From: an uncultured Actinomycetes bacterium
GTDB lineage: Bacteria; Actinomycetota; Actinomycetes; Nanopelagicales; Nanopelagicaceae
DNA: 5,868 nucleotides
Direction of reading: 5' to 3'
NCBI GenBank assembly: GCA_903893085.1
Contig: CAITKS010000105.1
Location: forward strand, 1-5,868
The notes beneath the pieces are model-generated. The model was not told where the DNA came from. It did no database searches and saw nothing but the letters and a program-made list of their open reading frames with translations. Position numbers and translations under genes: made by a program. Positions 1-5,868 of the stretch are shown piece after piece. Every line of letters starts with the position of its first letter. Positions within the stretch are counted from its first letter, which is position 1.

Positions 1-436
1 AGATCAGTCAACAATTTATGATGCATCTGTTGCATATCAAGCTGCAGGAGTCCCACTGGTTATCTTGGCTGGTAAAGAATATGGATCTGGTTCATCACGT
101 GACTGGGCAGCAAAGGGAACGGCTCTCCTTGGAGTTCGTGCCGTAATCGCCGAAAGCTTTGAACGTATTCACCGTTCCAACTTAATTGGAATGGGAGTTC
201 TTCCATTGCAGTTCAAGGATGGGGAAAGTGCAAAGAGCCTCGGGTTAAAGGGTGATGAAACATTTGCGATCTCGGGAATCACTGAATTAAACGGCGGTGG
301 TATTCCAAAGGAAGTTACTGTTACTGCGGGCGATAAGAAATTTAGCGCCAAGGTACGTATCGATACGCCGGGTGAGGGTGATTATTATCGCCATGGCGGA
401 ATAATGCAGTATGTGCTCCGCCAATTACTTCAGTAG
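1..436 (+). CDS. acnA: Aconitate hydratase, C-terminal part (partial)
   Basis: Aconitase isomerises citrate to isocitrate via cis-aconitate in the cytoplasmic TCA cycle. The frame is open from base 2, so the gene begins outside the window; 144 codons remain before TAG at 434-436. They cover the C-terminal swivel domain (domain 4). The signature [16 protein letters not shown] is at partial residues 24-39; its Ser-Ser-Arg (residues 31-33, bases 92-100) corresponds to the family's active-site serine and substrate-binding arginine. It is followed by [19 protein letters not shown], also typical of AcnA/IRP-type aconitases. The [4Fe-4S] cysteines lie in the missing N-terminal part, so they cannot be checked. 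The ending at the LRQLL segment looks natural. dxs follows 44 bp downstream on the same strand. The family is clear; AcnA rather than AcnB is supported by the position of the swivel domain at the C-terminus. Confidence 0.95.
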   Translation, partial: DQSTIYDASVAYQAAGVPLVILAGKEYGSGSSRDWAAKGTALLGVRAVIAESFERIHRSNLIGMGVLPLQFKDGESAKSLGLKGDETFAISGITELNGGGIPKEVTVTAGDKKFSAKVRIDTPGEGDYYRHGGIMQYVLRQLLQ

Positions 437-470
437 TGGCGCTCATAAATATCGCGGAAGTATTGCCACT
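435..470. other. Inverted repeat in the acnA-dxs gap
   Basis: AGTGGC (435-440) and GCCACT (465-470) are perfect reverse complements, and directly inside the right arm TATT (461-464) can pair with AATA (448-451), leaving a 7-base bulge on the left and a 9-base loop. It starts within the acnA stop codon and ends ten bases before the dxs GTG. There is no T-run after it, so it is not a canonical intrinsic terminator. It could be an mRNA processing or weak attenuation structure between the two genes, or it could be chance. The base pairing is seen; any function is inference. Confidence 0.3.
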
Positions 471-480
471 TAACTAGACT

Positions 481-2418
481 GTGACTGTGCTCGAATCGAT
501 TAAGTCTCCCGCCGATATAAAGGCGATGGATCGCGCCCAATTAGAAAAATTGAGTGCGGAGATTCGCCAGTTCTTAATTGAAAAAGTCTCTAAGACTGGT
601 GGACATCTTGGTCCGAACTTGGGTGTTGTCGAGCTAACCCTGGCCATTCACAGAACTTTTGATTCGCCGAAAGACATTGTGCTATTTGATACTGGACATC
701 AATCCTACGTTCATAAAATCATCACTGGACGCTCGGGAGATTTTGATGGTCTGCGCCAACGCGGGGGAATCGCTGGTTATCCAAATCGTTCCGAGAGCGA
801 ACATGATGTTATTGAAAATTCACATGCTTCCACCGCCCTGTCATGGGGAGATGGAATTTCTTATGGTTTTTCACAGACGGGTCAATCCGATCGTCATGTT
901 GTTGTCGTAGTTGGAGATGGTGCGCTTACGGGTGGAATGTCTTGGGAGGCGCTGAACAACATCGCAGCGACTGAGAGTCGCAACTTGGTAATCGTAGTAA
1001 ACGATAACGAACGTTCTTATTCTCCAACGATTGGCGGCCTAGCTACCTACCTTTCGACGTTACGCGTCACTCGTGGGTATGAAAGATTTCTTGACTGGGG
1101 CAAAGAGTTTTTACATAAGACACCTGTTGTTGGAACGCCAATTTATGAAACTTTGCACGGGATGAAAAAAGGCATTAAAGATATTGTCGCCCCACAAGGA
1201 ATGTTTGAAGATTTAGGTCTGAAATATATGGGGCCAATTGATGGTCACGATATTTCAGCGCTAGATAAGGCGTTGTCTAAAGCAAAAGATTTTGGCGCAC
1301 CAGTACTTGTCCATGCAATTACTGAAAAAGGGCGCGGCCACCAACCTGCGGTTGCAGATGAGGCTGAAAAATTTCACGCCGTTGGAATTGTCGATCCAGC
1401 AACTGGTGCACCACTTGCTAAGAGCGTTACCAGCTGGACCAAGGTGTTTTCAGAAGAGTTATTAGAACTTGGCCGTGAGAGAACTGACATCGTTGCAATT
1501 ACTGCCGCGATGCTGGGGCCGACAGGCCTTGATAAGTTCGAGAAAGAATTTCCAGAACGCACAATTGACGTTGGTATTGCTGAACAGCACGCAGTTACTA
1601 GTGCTGCAGGAATGGCCTTCGCTGGGCTACATCCTGTAGTCGCTCTTTACTCCACCTTTTTGAATCGTGCTTTTGATCAACTGCTATTAGACGTTGCGCT
1701 GCACAAGGCAGGCGTTACCTTCGTATTAGATCGTTCTGGGATTACCGGCGATGATGGACCTTCACACCACGGAATATGGGATCTTGCTTTAACAGGAATT
1801 GTTCCGAACATGCACGTTGGAGCACCACGTGATGCTTCTCGTTTGCGCGAGATATTACGCGAGGCTGTAAACATCTCCGATGCACCATCTATGGTCCGCT
1901 TTCCTAAGGGCGCGGTACAAAGTGACATTCCCGCTTTTGAACGTCGCGATGGCATAGATGTTCTCTATCGCGGAGAAAGCGCTGATGTACTTTTGATAAG
2001 TATTGGAGCAATGGCTGCCATCGCAGTCGAGGCCGCTTCGATGGCTTATCGCGAAGGTGTTGGAGTAACAGTTATAGATCCGCGGTGGGTAAAGCCACTT
2101 CCGAGTGCACTTGTCACGATTGCTCAAAGATATAAGAGCGTTGTTGTTTTAGAAGATGGAATAAAGCACGGTGGTATTGCCAGTTCTATTTCCGAGATGT
2201 TCCGAGATGCGGGTTTGGCTACACCAATTCACTCAATTGGTGTGCCGCTGGAATTCATCGAGCATTCAAAGCGTTCTGAAATCATGAACGACCTTGGAAT
2301 TACTGCGCAGAACATCGCAAGAAGTATTGTCGAATGGAACAGTTCTACTTCAGAATCGGCTATGGCAGAGATGCAATACCCGGTGAATGAAAACGTTGAC
2401 CGCAAACTGCATCGCTAA
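481..2418 (+). CDS. dxs: 1-deoxy-D-xylulose-5-phosphate synthase
   Basis: Dxs condenses pyruvate with glyceraldehyde 3-phosphate, releasing CO2, to make DXP, the entry point of the MEP isoprenoid pathway and a thiamine/pyridoxal precursor. It is a cytoplasmic TPP- and Mg-dependent transketolase-like dimer. The 645 residues contain, in order: His42 in GGHLGPNLG, His73 in TGHQSYVHK, the TPP/Mg motif GDGALTGG (146-153) with the NDN segment at 174-176, the catalytic-type Glu368 in GIAEQHAVT, substrate-site Tyr390 and Arg396 in YSTFLNR, DDG and His429 in GDDGPSHHG, and the C-terminal transketolase domain with RFPKG (473-477). No key residue is missing. The GTG at 481 gives MTVLESIKSP, matching the usual family N-terminus; GTG at 487 is the only close alternative. 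No Shine-Dalgarno is visible upstream. The last roughly 25 residues look like an extension beyond the normal family end and run antisense into fadB. Confidence 0.97.
   Translation: MTVLESIKSPADIKAMDRAQLEKLSAEIRQFLIEKVSKTGGHLGPNLGVVELTLAIHRTFDSPKDIVLFDTGHQSYVHKIITGRSGDFDGLRQRGGIAGYPNRSESEHDVIENSHASTALSWGDGISYGFSQTGQSDRHVVVVVGDGALTGGMSWEALNNIAATESRNLVIVVNDNERSYSPTIGGLATYLSTLRVTRGYERFLDWGKEFLHKTPVVGTPIYETLHGMKKGIKDIVAPQGMFEDLGLKYMGPIDGHDISALDKALSKAKDFGAPVLVHAITEKGRGHQPAVADEAEKFHAVGIVDPATGAPLAKSVTSWTKVFSEELLELGRERTDIVAITAAMLGPTGLDKFEKEFPERTIDVGIAEQHAVTSAAGMAFAGLHPVVALYSTFLNRAFDQLLLDVALHKAGVTFVLDRSGITGDDGPSHHGIWDLALTGIVPNMHVGAPRDASRLREILREAVNISDAPSMVRFPKGAVQSDIPAFERRDGIDVLYRGESADVLLISIGAMAAIAVEAASMAYREGVGVTVIDPRWVKPLPSALVTIAQRYKSVVVLEDGIKHGGIASSISEMFRDAGLATPIHSIGVPLEFIEHSKRSEIMNDLGITAQNIARSIVEWNSSTSESAMAEMQYPVNENVDRKLHR
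2360..2418. other. Tail-to-tail coding overlap of dxs and fadB
   Basis: The dxs stop TAA is at 2416-2418 and the fadB stop TAG, read on the minus strand, is at 2360-2362, so 59 bp are coding on both strands. The fadB protein ends at a normal place for its family (the GQRFHSPGI segment). The overlap therefore appears to come from dxs lacking an earlier stop and gaining a polar tail. No hairpin followed by a T-run was seen at the junction for either direction. Transcripts from both sides probably run some way into the opposing gene. Confidence 0.85.
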
Positions 2419-4468
2419 TTCCTTCACGATCTAGGTAAGGCAGGATCCCGCCGAGGTGCATTGGCCAACCTGAACCCATCAACATGCAGAGATCAATCTC
2501 TGCAGCCGAAGAAACTACGCCTTCATCAAGCATCATTCTTGCCTCTGTTGCTAAAGCCTTTAGCGCGCGATCGCGAACCTGGTCAGCAGTTGATGCAGTG
2601 GAACCTTGTTTGATTAGTGCTACCGCATCAGGATTAGCGCTGAATTTTCCATCCGCACCTTTTATGTAGAAGGTGCGAACCTTTGCGTTAACCATCGCTT
2701 GCATCGTAGGTGAAATGCGATAACGCGGACCAAGGTTTTCATGCAAAGTCTCTGAAACATGAAGTGCCACACCAGGTCCAACGAGATCTAGAAGCTCAAA
2801 TGGAGACATCGGGAATCCGATACTTCTCATCGCGTTGTCGGCAACTTCCGGGGAAGTGCCTTCATCAACAGCATCGGTTACTTCACCCATGAAGCGAGTT
2901 AATAGGCGATTGACCACAAAACCAGGAGCATCTTTACAGATGATCATAGTTTTCTTTAGATCCTTACCAATGCTGACAGCAGTTGCAGTCGTTGCATCAT
3001 CTGTCTTTGATGTTCGCGCAACTTCTAGGAGTGGCATTACTGCTACTGGGTTGAAGAAGTGAAAGCCAATTACTCGCTCTGGGTTTTTAAGCCCCTCGCT
3101 CATACGCTCTACAGAAAGCGAAGATGTGTTAGTTGCTAAGACACATTCTGGAGAAACGATTGATTCTAACTTCTTGAATAGCTCCTGCTTCAGAGAAAGT
3201 TCTTCGAATATAGCCTCGATTATGAAATCACAACCAGCGAATGAATTTTGATCTGCAGAACCGCTAACTAATAGCGATAGACGACGTGCAGATTCTTCGC
3301 TCATGCGCTTTTTTTCTACCAATTTTGCTAACTCATTTTTGACCCAAGCAACACCCTTATCGGCACGCTCTTGATCTATATCTGTCATAACTATTGGGCA
3401 CTTGAGATTGCGCAGCAGTAGAAGGGCTAGTTGAGATGCCATCAGTCCAGCACCAACAACACCCACCTTGCTTACCTTGCGAGCTAAGGCAGGCTTTGGT
3501 GCACCCTCAACTTTTTTGCGTTTCTTCTGGATTAAATGAAATGCATAGAGTGAAGCGCGCAGAGGATCAGACATAGTCAGATCAGCCAACGCCTGATCTT
3601 CGGCATCAAAACCGGCGCCGCGAATATTTGATCGAGCTGCTGCAATAAGTTCTAACGCGCGCATAGGGGATGCGATTTCGGCACCGCCATATTTCTTAAG
3701 CGCCGCAGCCTTTCCGGTAGCAAGTGCTAAATCCCAAGCAGGATCGTTTGAATAATCTTTTCGCTCTATCTTGGTTTCACCCGAAAGAACCTTTGCGGCA
3801 AATGAAACGGAGCGCTCAAGGAAATCGGCTGGTTCGTAAACTGCATCAACAACACCGAGTGAAAGTGCATCTTTAGCCTTCATCATCGTGTTGTTATTAA
3901 GCGCATTTAACATAATGACTTGGATCGCGCGTTCAGGTCCAATTAGCTTAGGCAGAATAGTTGCGCCACCCCATCCTGGTACCAAACCTAAGAAAACTTC
4001 TGGCAATCCAGTAAATGCTGTAGATGCAAGGGTGCGATAGTTGCAATGCAAACCGACTTCAAGCCCACCACCAAGGGCTAGACCGTTAATAAATGCAAAT
4101 GTTGGAATACCGCATTCGTCTAAACGACGAAAAACATCATGCCCTAATTTGCCGATAGCCAAAGATTGTGAACGATCTGTAAGGAAGGAAAGTGCAGATA
4201 AATCGGCGCCGGCGGCGAAGATAAAAGGTTTTCCAATTACGGCAATGGCCGCGGGGGAGCGGCCGATTGCATCGGTGACCGCACTATTTAGCGCAGCCAG
4301 TGATTGCGGCCCAAAAGTATTTGGTCGCGTGTGATCAAGACCGTTATCGAGAGTTATTAAAGCAAGTGAACCTGCAAAGCCAAATGGCGTTAAATCCACA
4401 TCGCGTACAAGTGCATTTGTAACAACTTCTTCGGGAGCACCCTCAGGTAATTTCATTTCAGTAGTCAT
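2360..4468 (-). CDS. fadB: Fatty-acid oxidation complex alpha subunit (enoyl-CoA hydratase / 3-hydroxyacyl-CoA dehydrogenase)
   Basis: This bifunctional enzyme hydrates 2-enoyl-CoA and oxidises the resulting 3-hydroxyacyl-CoA with NAD+, beta-oxidation steps two and three. From the ATG at 4468 it has 702 residues, close to the usual FadB/FadJ length of about 715. The N-terminal crotonase domain has the oxyanion-hole segment FAAGADLSAL (84-93), Glu137 in GGGLEVGLH and Glu157 in GLPEVFLG, the two catalytic glutamates. The dehydrogenase half starts near 333 with the Rossmann motif VGAGLMASQ (338-346), then ATNTSSLSV (445-453) and HFFNP (470-474); His470 and Glu482 match the catalytic dyad. The PGFVVNRLL segment (515-523) opens the C-terminal helical domain. 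The start is decided by GGAGG nine bases upstream; an open frame continues to 4537 but lies inside fadA. The stop overlaps dxs. fadB and fadJ cannot be separated from sequence alone; pairing with a thiolase suggests a trifunctional complex, as with mycobacterial FadA-FadB. Confidence 0.95.
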   Translation of the reverse strand: MTTEMKLPEGAPEEVVTNALVRDVDLTPFGFAGSLALITLDNGLDHTRPNTFGPQSLAALNSAVTDAIGRSPAAIAVIGKPFIFAAGADLSALSFLTDRSQSLAIGKLGHDVFRRLDECGIPTFAFINGLALGGGLEVGLHCNYRTLASTAFTGLPEVFLGLVPGWGGATILPKLIGPERAIQVIMLNALNNNTMMKAKDALSLGVVDAVYEPADFLERSVSFAAKVLSGETKIERKDYSNDPAWDLALATGKAAALKKYGGAEIASPMRALELIAAARSNIRGAGFDAEDQALADLTMSDPLRASLYAFHLIQKKRKKVEGAPKPALARKVSKVGVVGAGLMASQLALLLLRNLKCPIVMTDIDQERADKGVAWVKNELAKLVEKKRMSEESARRLSLLVSGSADQNSFAGCDFIIEAIFEELSLKQELFKKLESIVSPECVLATNTSSLSVERMSEGLKNPERVIGFHFFNPVAVMPLLEVARTSKTDDATTATAVSIGKDLKKTMIICKDAPGFVVNRLLTRFMGEVTDAVDEGTSPEVADNAMRSIGFPMSPFELLDLVGPGVALHVSETLHENLGPRYRISPTMQAMVNAKVRTFYIKGADGKFSANPDAVALIKQGSTASTADQVRDRALKALATEARMMLDEGVVSSAAEIDLCMLMGSGWPMHLGGILPYLDREGISDAVCGQRFHSPGIASLP
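2485..2504. repeat. Perfect 9-bp inverted repeat inside the fadB 3' end
   Basis: TGCAGAGAT and ATCTCTGCA are perfect reverse complements separated by CA. The element lies in fadB codons for the AEIDLCM segment, 66 bases beyond the dxs stop. Any RNA read across it in either direction could form a hairpin of about eight base pairs with a tetraloop. No T-run follows on the plus strand, so it is not a textbook terminator for dxs. It may be a by-product of the coding sequence, or a site where dxs readthrough RNA is stopped or trimmed. Confidence 0.4.
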
Positions 4469-5658
4469 TACTTTGATCCTCCAGAAAAGTGTGGGTTTTC
4501 CCAAATAACACTGCCGCCCATACCAAGACCGATGCACATTGTGGTTAGGCCATAACGCACTTCTGGGTGTTCTTCAAAGGCGCGCGCCAAATTCAGTGCC
4601 AAACGAATTCCAGATGATGCAAGCGGATGACCCACAGCAATTGCGCCACCATAAGGATTTACTCGTGGATCATCATCGGCGATACCAAAGTGATCTAGAA
4701 ACGCAATTACCTGGACAGCGAAGGCTTCATTAATTTCGAAGGCACCAATGTCGCTAATTTTTAAACCAGCTTTTGCTAAAGCTTTAATTGTTGAAGGCAC
4801 TGGTCCGTATCCCATTACTTCTGGTTCAACACCAGCGAATGCATATGAAACTATTTTCGCCTTAATCGTTAAGCCAAGTTCCTTGGCCTTATCTTCGCTG
4901 GCCAGCAATGCTGCGGTCGCGCCATCGTTTAGCCCAGATGAGTTTCCAGGAGTCACGCGACCAGCAGGGCGAAAGGGAGTCTTAAGCGTAGCTAGGCCCT
5001 CCATGGTTGTTGTTGGACGTGGTGGTTCGTCAACGGTTGCAATACCCCAACCCATCTCTGGAATTCGTGCCGCGGTTGGAATTAAATCGCGTTGTATTTT
5101 TCCGGCTGCGTATGCCGATGCAGTTTTCATCTGGGAGTTATACGCAAAACGATCTGCACGTTCTTTAGTTAACTGTGGAAAGCGATCGTGTAAACGCTCT
5201 GCAGTTGCACCCATTGCGAGCGCATCTTGTTCCACAATTTTCTCGGCTAGGAAGCGTGGATTGGGATCGAGACCATCACCAATTGGATGATTTCCCATGT
5301 GCTCAACACCGCCAGCGATTGCGATATCAATGGAACCAATTGCGATTGCACCAGCAAGAGATGTCATTGCTGTCATCGCACCCGCGCACCAGCGATCGAC
5401 TGAATAACCCGGCACAGTAACTGGAAGCCCCGCCAATAATGAAACGCTTCGTCCCAAGTTCATTCCTTGATCACCTGTTTGAGTTGCAGCAGCGATCGCT
5501 ACATCTTCGATCGCATCCGGTGAAACTTTTGGATTGCGTTCGAGTAGACCACGCATTGCGCGCACCATCAAATCATCGGCGCGAGTACCGGAATACATGC
5601 TGCCGGCTTTACCAAATGGGGTACGAACAGCATCAACTAGGACAACGGTGCGCGACAT
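4468..5658 (-). CDS. fadA: Acetyl-CoA C-acyltransferase (3-ketoacyl-CoA thiolase, beta subunit)
   Basis: Thiolase cleaves 3-ketoacyl-CoA with CoA to acetyl-CoA and a shortened acyl-CoA, the last step of beta-oxidation. The 396 residues match the usual 390-400 of the family. The nucleophile is Cys91 in VDRWCAGAM, followed by GGVEHMG (116-122), the NEAFA motif (310-314), His344 in GHPLASSG and the acid/base Cys375 in CIGLGMGG, so all catalytic elements are present. No signal peptide or membrane helix is seen; it should be cytoplasmic. The ATG at 5656-5658 gives MSRTVVLVDAVRTPFGK, the standard thiolase N-terminus. The stop TAA shares its last base with the fadB ATG, making a two-gene operon. An acetoacetyl-CoA-forming biosynthetic thiolase is an alternative, but direct coupling to fadB favours the degradative role. 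Control probably acts in the structured gap upstream. Confidence 0.94.
   Translation of the reverse strand: MSRTVVLVDAVRTPFGKAGSMYSGTRADDLMVRAMRGLLERNPKVSPDAIEDVAIAAATQTGDQGMNLGRSVSLLAGLPVTVPGYSVDRWCAGAMTAMTSLAGAIAIGSIDIAIAGGVEHMGNHPIGDGLDPNPRFLAEKIVEQDALAMGATAERLHDRFPQLTKERADRFAYNSQMKTASAYAAGKIQRDLIPTAARIPEMGWGIATVDEPPRPTTTMEGLATLKTPFRPAGRVTPGNSSGLNDGATAALLASEDKAKELGLTIKAKIVSYAFAGVEPEVMGYGPVPSTIKALAKAGLKISDIGAFEINEAFAVQVIAFLDHFGIADDDPRVNPYGGAIAVGHPLASSGIRLALNLARAFEEHPEVRYGLTTMCIGLGMGGSVIWENPHFSGGSK
4478..4482 (-). promoter_or_regulatory. Shine-Dalgarno GGAGG of fadB
   Basis: On the minus strand GGAGG stands nine bases before the ATG at 4468 and lies inside the last codons of fadA. It fixes the fadB start and excludes the longer open frame that begins at 4537. 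With the TAATG stop/start overlap it implies that fadB is translated from the fadA message, probably by coupled re-initiation as well as direct binding. Confidence 0.85.
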
Positions 5659-5668
5659 GTAAAACTAC

Positions 5669-5675
5669 TTTCTCT
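5669..5675 (-). promoter_or_regulatory. Candidate ribosome binding site of fadA
   Basis: Read on the minus strand, AGAGAAA ends ten bases before the fadA ATG. It is the only purine-rich tract at a suitable distance and is weaker than the GGAGG of fadB. It is also exactly complementary to TTTCTCT (minus strand, 5728-5722) further upstream, so it can be buried in the outer stem of the leader inverted repeat. Confidence 0.45.
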
Positions 5676-5716
5676 TTAGCGCCCGCGCAGATCTACCGTT
5701 TACGGGTAGTCGCGGG

Positions 5717-5722
5717 CTTATA
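5717..5722 (-). promoter_or_regulatory. Possible -10 box of the fadA-fadB operon
   Basis: TATAAG on the minus strand matches five of six bases of the TATAAT consensus and would place transcription start near 5710, about 50 bases before the fadA ATG. The best upstream -35-like sequence, TTGCCT (minus strand, 5748-5743), is 20 bases away, which is longer than usual, so the promoter is tentative. The box overlaps the GC-rich and outer stems of the leader inverted repeat. Confidence 0.3.
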
Positions 5723-5767
5723 GAGAAATGTTACTCGCCAGTAGGCAAAAGCGGAACAGCAACAGGG

Positions 5768-5868
5768 CTAGGCGCTTGCTGCAACCATAGGCGCAGCCAC
5801 GTTCTTGCCCTTTGAAAGGTAAGGAATCAGCACGGCAAGAAGGTACGCGCTCCAGCCAATAAATTGGA
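5768..5868 (-). CDS. Unidentified protein, C-terminal 32 residues (partial), probable membrane protein
   Basis: The minus strand is open from the right edge to TAG at 5770-5768, giving 32 codons. The peptide begins QFIGWSAYLLAVLIPYL, a run of about 16 aromatic and aliphatic residues that could be the last transmembrane helix, followed by a basic SKGKN stretch and a short Ala/Val-rich tail. Under the positive-inside rule this would place the C-terminus in the cytoplasm. Of the three minus-strand frames here, another is also open across the stretch but reads as a Cys- and Arg-rich peptide that is less protein-like. I do not recognise the family. The gene points the same way as fadA and ends 109 bp upstream of its start, so readthrough into fadA is possible. 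Confidence 0.5.
   Translation of the reverse strand, partial: QFIGWSAYLLAVLIPYLSKGKNVAAPMVAASA

Larger units (their letters stand above)
5669..5728. repeat. Nested inverted repeat in the fadA leader
   Basis: The 60-bp element consists of three nested stems. The outer one is TTTCTCT (5669-5675) with AGAGAAA (5722-5728). The middle one is GCCCGCG (5681-5687) with CGCGGGC (5711-5717). The inner one is CTACC (5693-5697) with GGTAG (5705-5709) around a seven-base centre. All three pair without mismatch and are separated by internal loops of about five and four bases on the outside and five and one on the inside. It fills most of the gap between the upstream gene and fadA. It lacks a following T-run in either direction, so it does not look like a standard intrinsic terminator. 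A 5' leader structure, an operator or an atypical terminator are all possible. Confidence 0.6.

Noticed and set aside
65..436. Aconitase fragment read as a complete 123-residue gene starting at TTG 65
   Set aside because: The frame is open to the window edge and upstream residues continue the aconitase domain, so TTG 65 is an internal leucine codon.
4469..4537. Upstream extension of the fadB frame by 23 codons
   Set aside because: It lies inside fadA, has no ribosome binding site and its residues do not resemble the family, whereas ATG 4468 has GGAGG at nine bases.
4748..5290. 180-codon open frame on the plus strand
   Set aside because: It lies wholly antisense to fadA, which has every thiolase motif. 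Its translation shows no recognisable domain and looks like a mirror of the thiolase codons.
5681..5717. GC-rich hairpin as an intrinsic terminator of the upstream gene
   Set aside because: The stem is strong, but neither strand has a T-run directly after it; on the minus strand GCTAAAGAG follows. A Rho-independent terminator is therefore not supported, though an atypical one cannot be excluded.
5439..5723. 94-codon open frame on the plus strand across the fadA start and leader
   Set aside because: It is antisense to the conserved thiolase N-terminus, Arg/His/Leu-rich, and crosses the leader inverted repeat; no family is recognisable.
5728..5790. 20-codon plus-strand ORF starting at ATG 5728
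   Set aside because: It is very short and Arg-rich with no ribosome binding site, and overlaps the better-supported minus-strand partial gene.
1..5868. CRISPR array, insertion sequence, tRNA, rRNA, toxin-antitoxin or phage gene
   Set aside because: No spaced direct repeats, transposase motifs, cloverleaf sequence or defence-type proteins were seen on either strand.

Overview
The window is ordinary, tightly packed bacterial chromosome carrying central metabolism. Protein similarity points to an actinobacterium: the Dxs N-terminus, its wording around the TPP site (SYSPTIGGLA) and a FadB with a GAGLMASQ nucleotide motif all read like actinobacterial versions. Base composition looks moderate rather than GC-rich, and intergenic gaps are short, with genes touching or overlapping. 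This suggests a streamlined low-GC actinobacterium such as the freshwater acI/Nanopelagicales group. That placement is inference from memory of the families, not a search.

Layout. Positions 1-436 (+) hold the C-terminal end of aconitase. After 44 bp comes dxs (481-2418, +), the first enzyme of the MEP isoprenoid pathway, with a GTG start and no evident Shine-Dalgarno. Its last 59 bp overlap tail to tail with fadB (2360-4468, -), the hydratase/dehydrogenase alpha subunit of fatty-acid beta-oxidation. Upstream of fadB on the same strand is fadA (4468-5658, -), the thiolase beta subunit. The two are joined by a one-base TAATG overlap with a good GGAGG ribosome binding site. Positions 5659-5767 are a 109-bp noncoding gap. 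At the right edge (5768-5868, -) is the last 32 codons of an unidentified protein with a probable membrane helix.

How the genes work together. fadA and fadB form one transcription unit and should supply the three last steps of each beta-oxidation round, releasing acetyl-CoA that enters the TCA cycle, where aconitase acts. dxs draws on pyruvate and glyceraldehyde 3-phosphate for isoprenoids. No defence system, mobile element, CRISPR array, tRNA or rRNA was seen.

The most interesting noncoding signal is in front of fadA. A nested inverted repeat at 5669-5728 contains a perfect 7+7 bp GC-rich stem and an outer 7+7 bp stem. The outer stem's 3' arm is the only purine-rich ribosome-binding-site candidate for fadA. 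A TATAAG -10-like box lies inside the repeat and a smaller palindrome sits at the predicted transcription start. This is a plausible control element for beta-oxidation, but it is not proven. I see no convincing evidence of an undescribed multi-gene system here.
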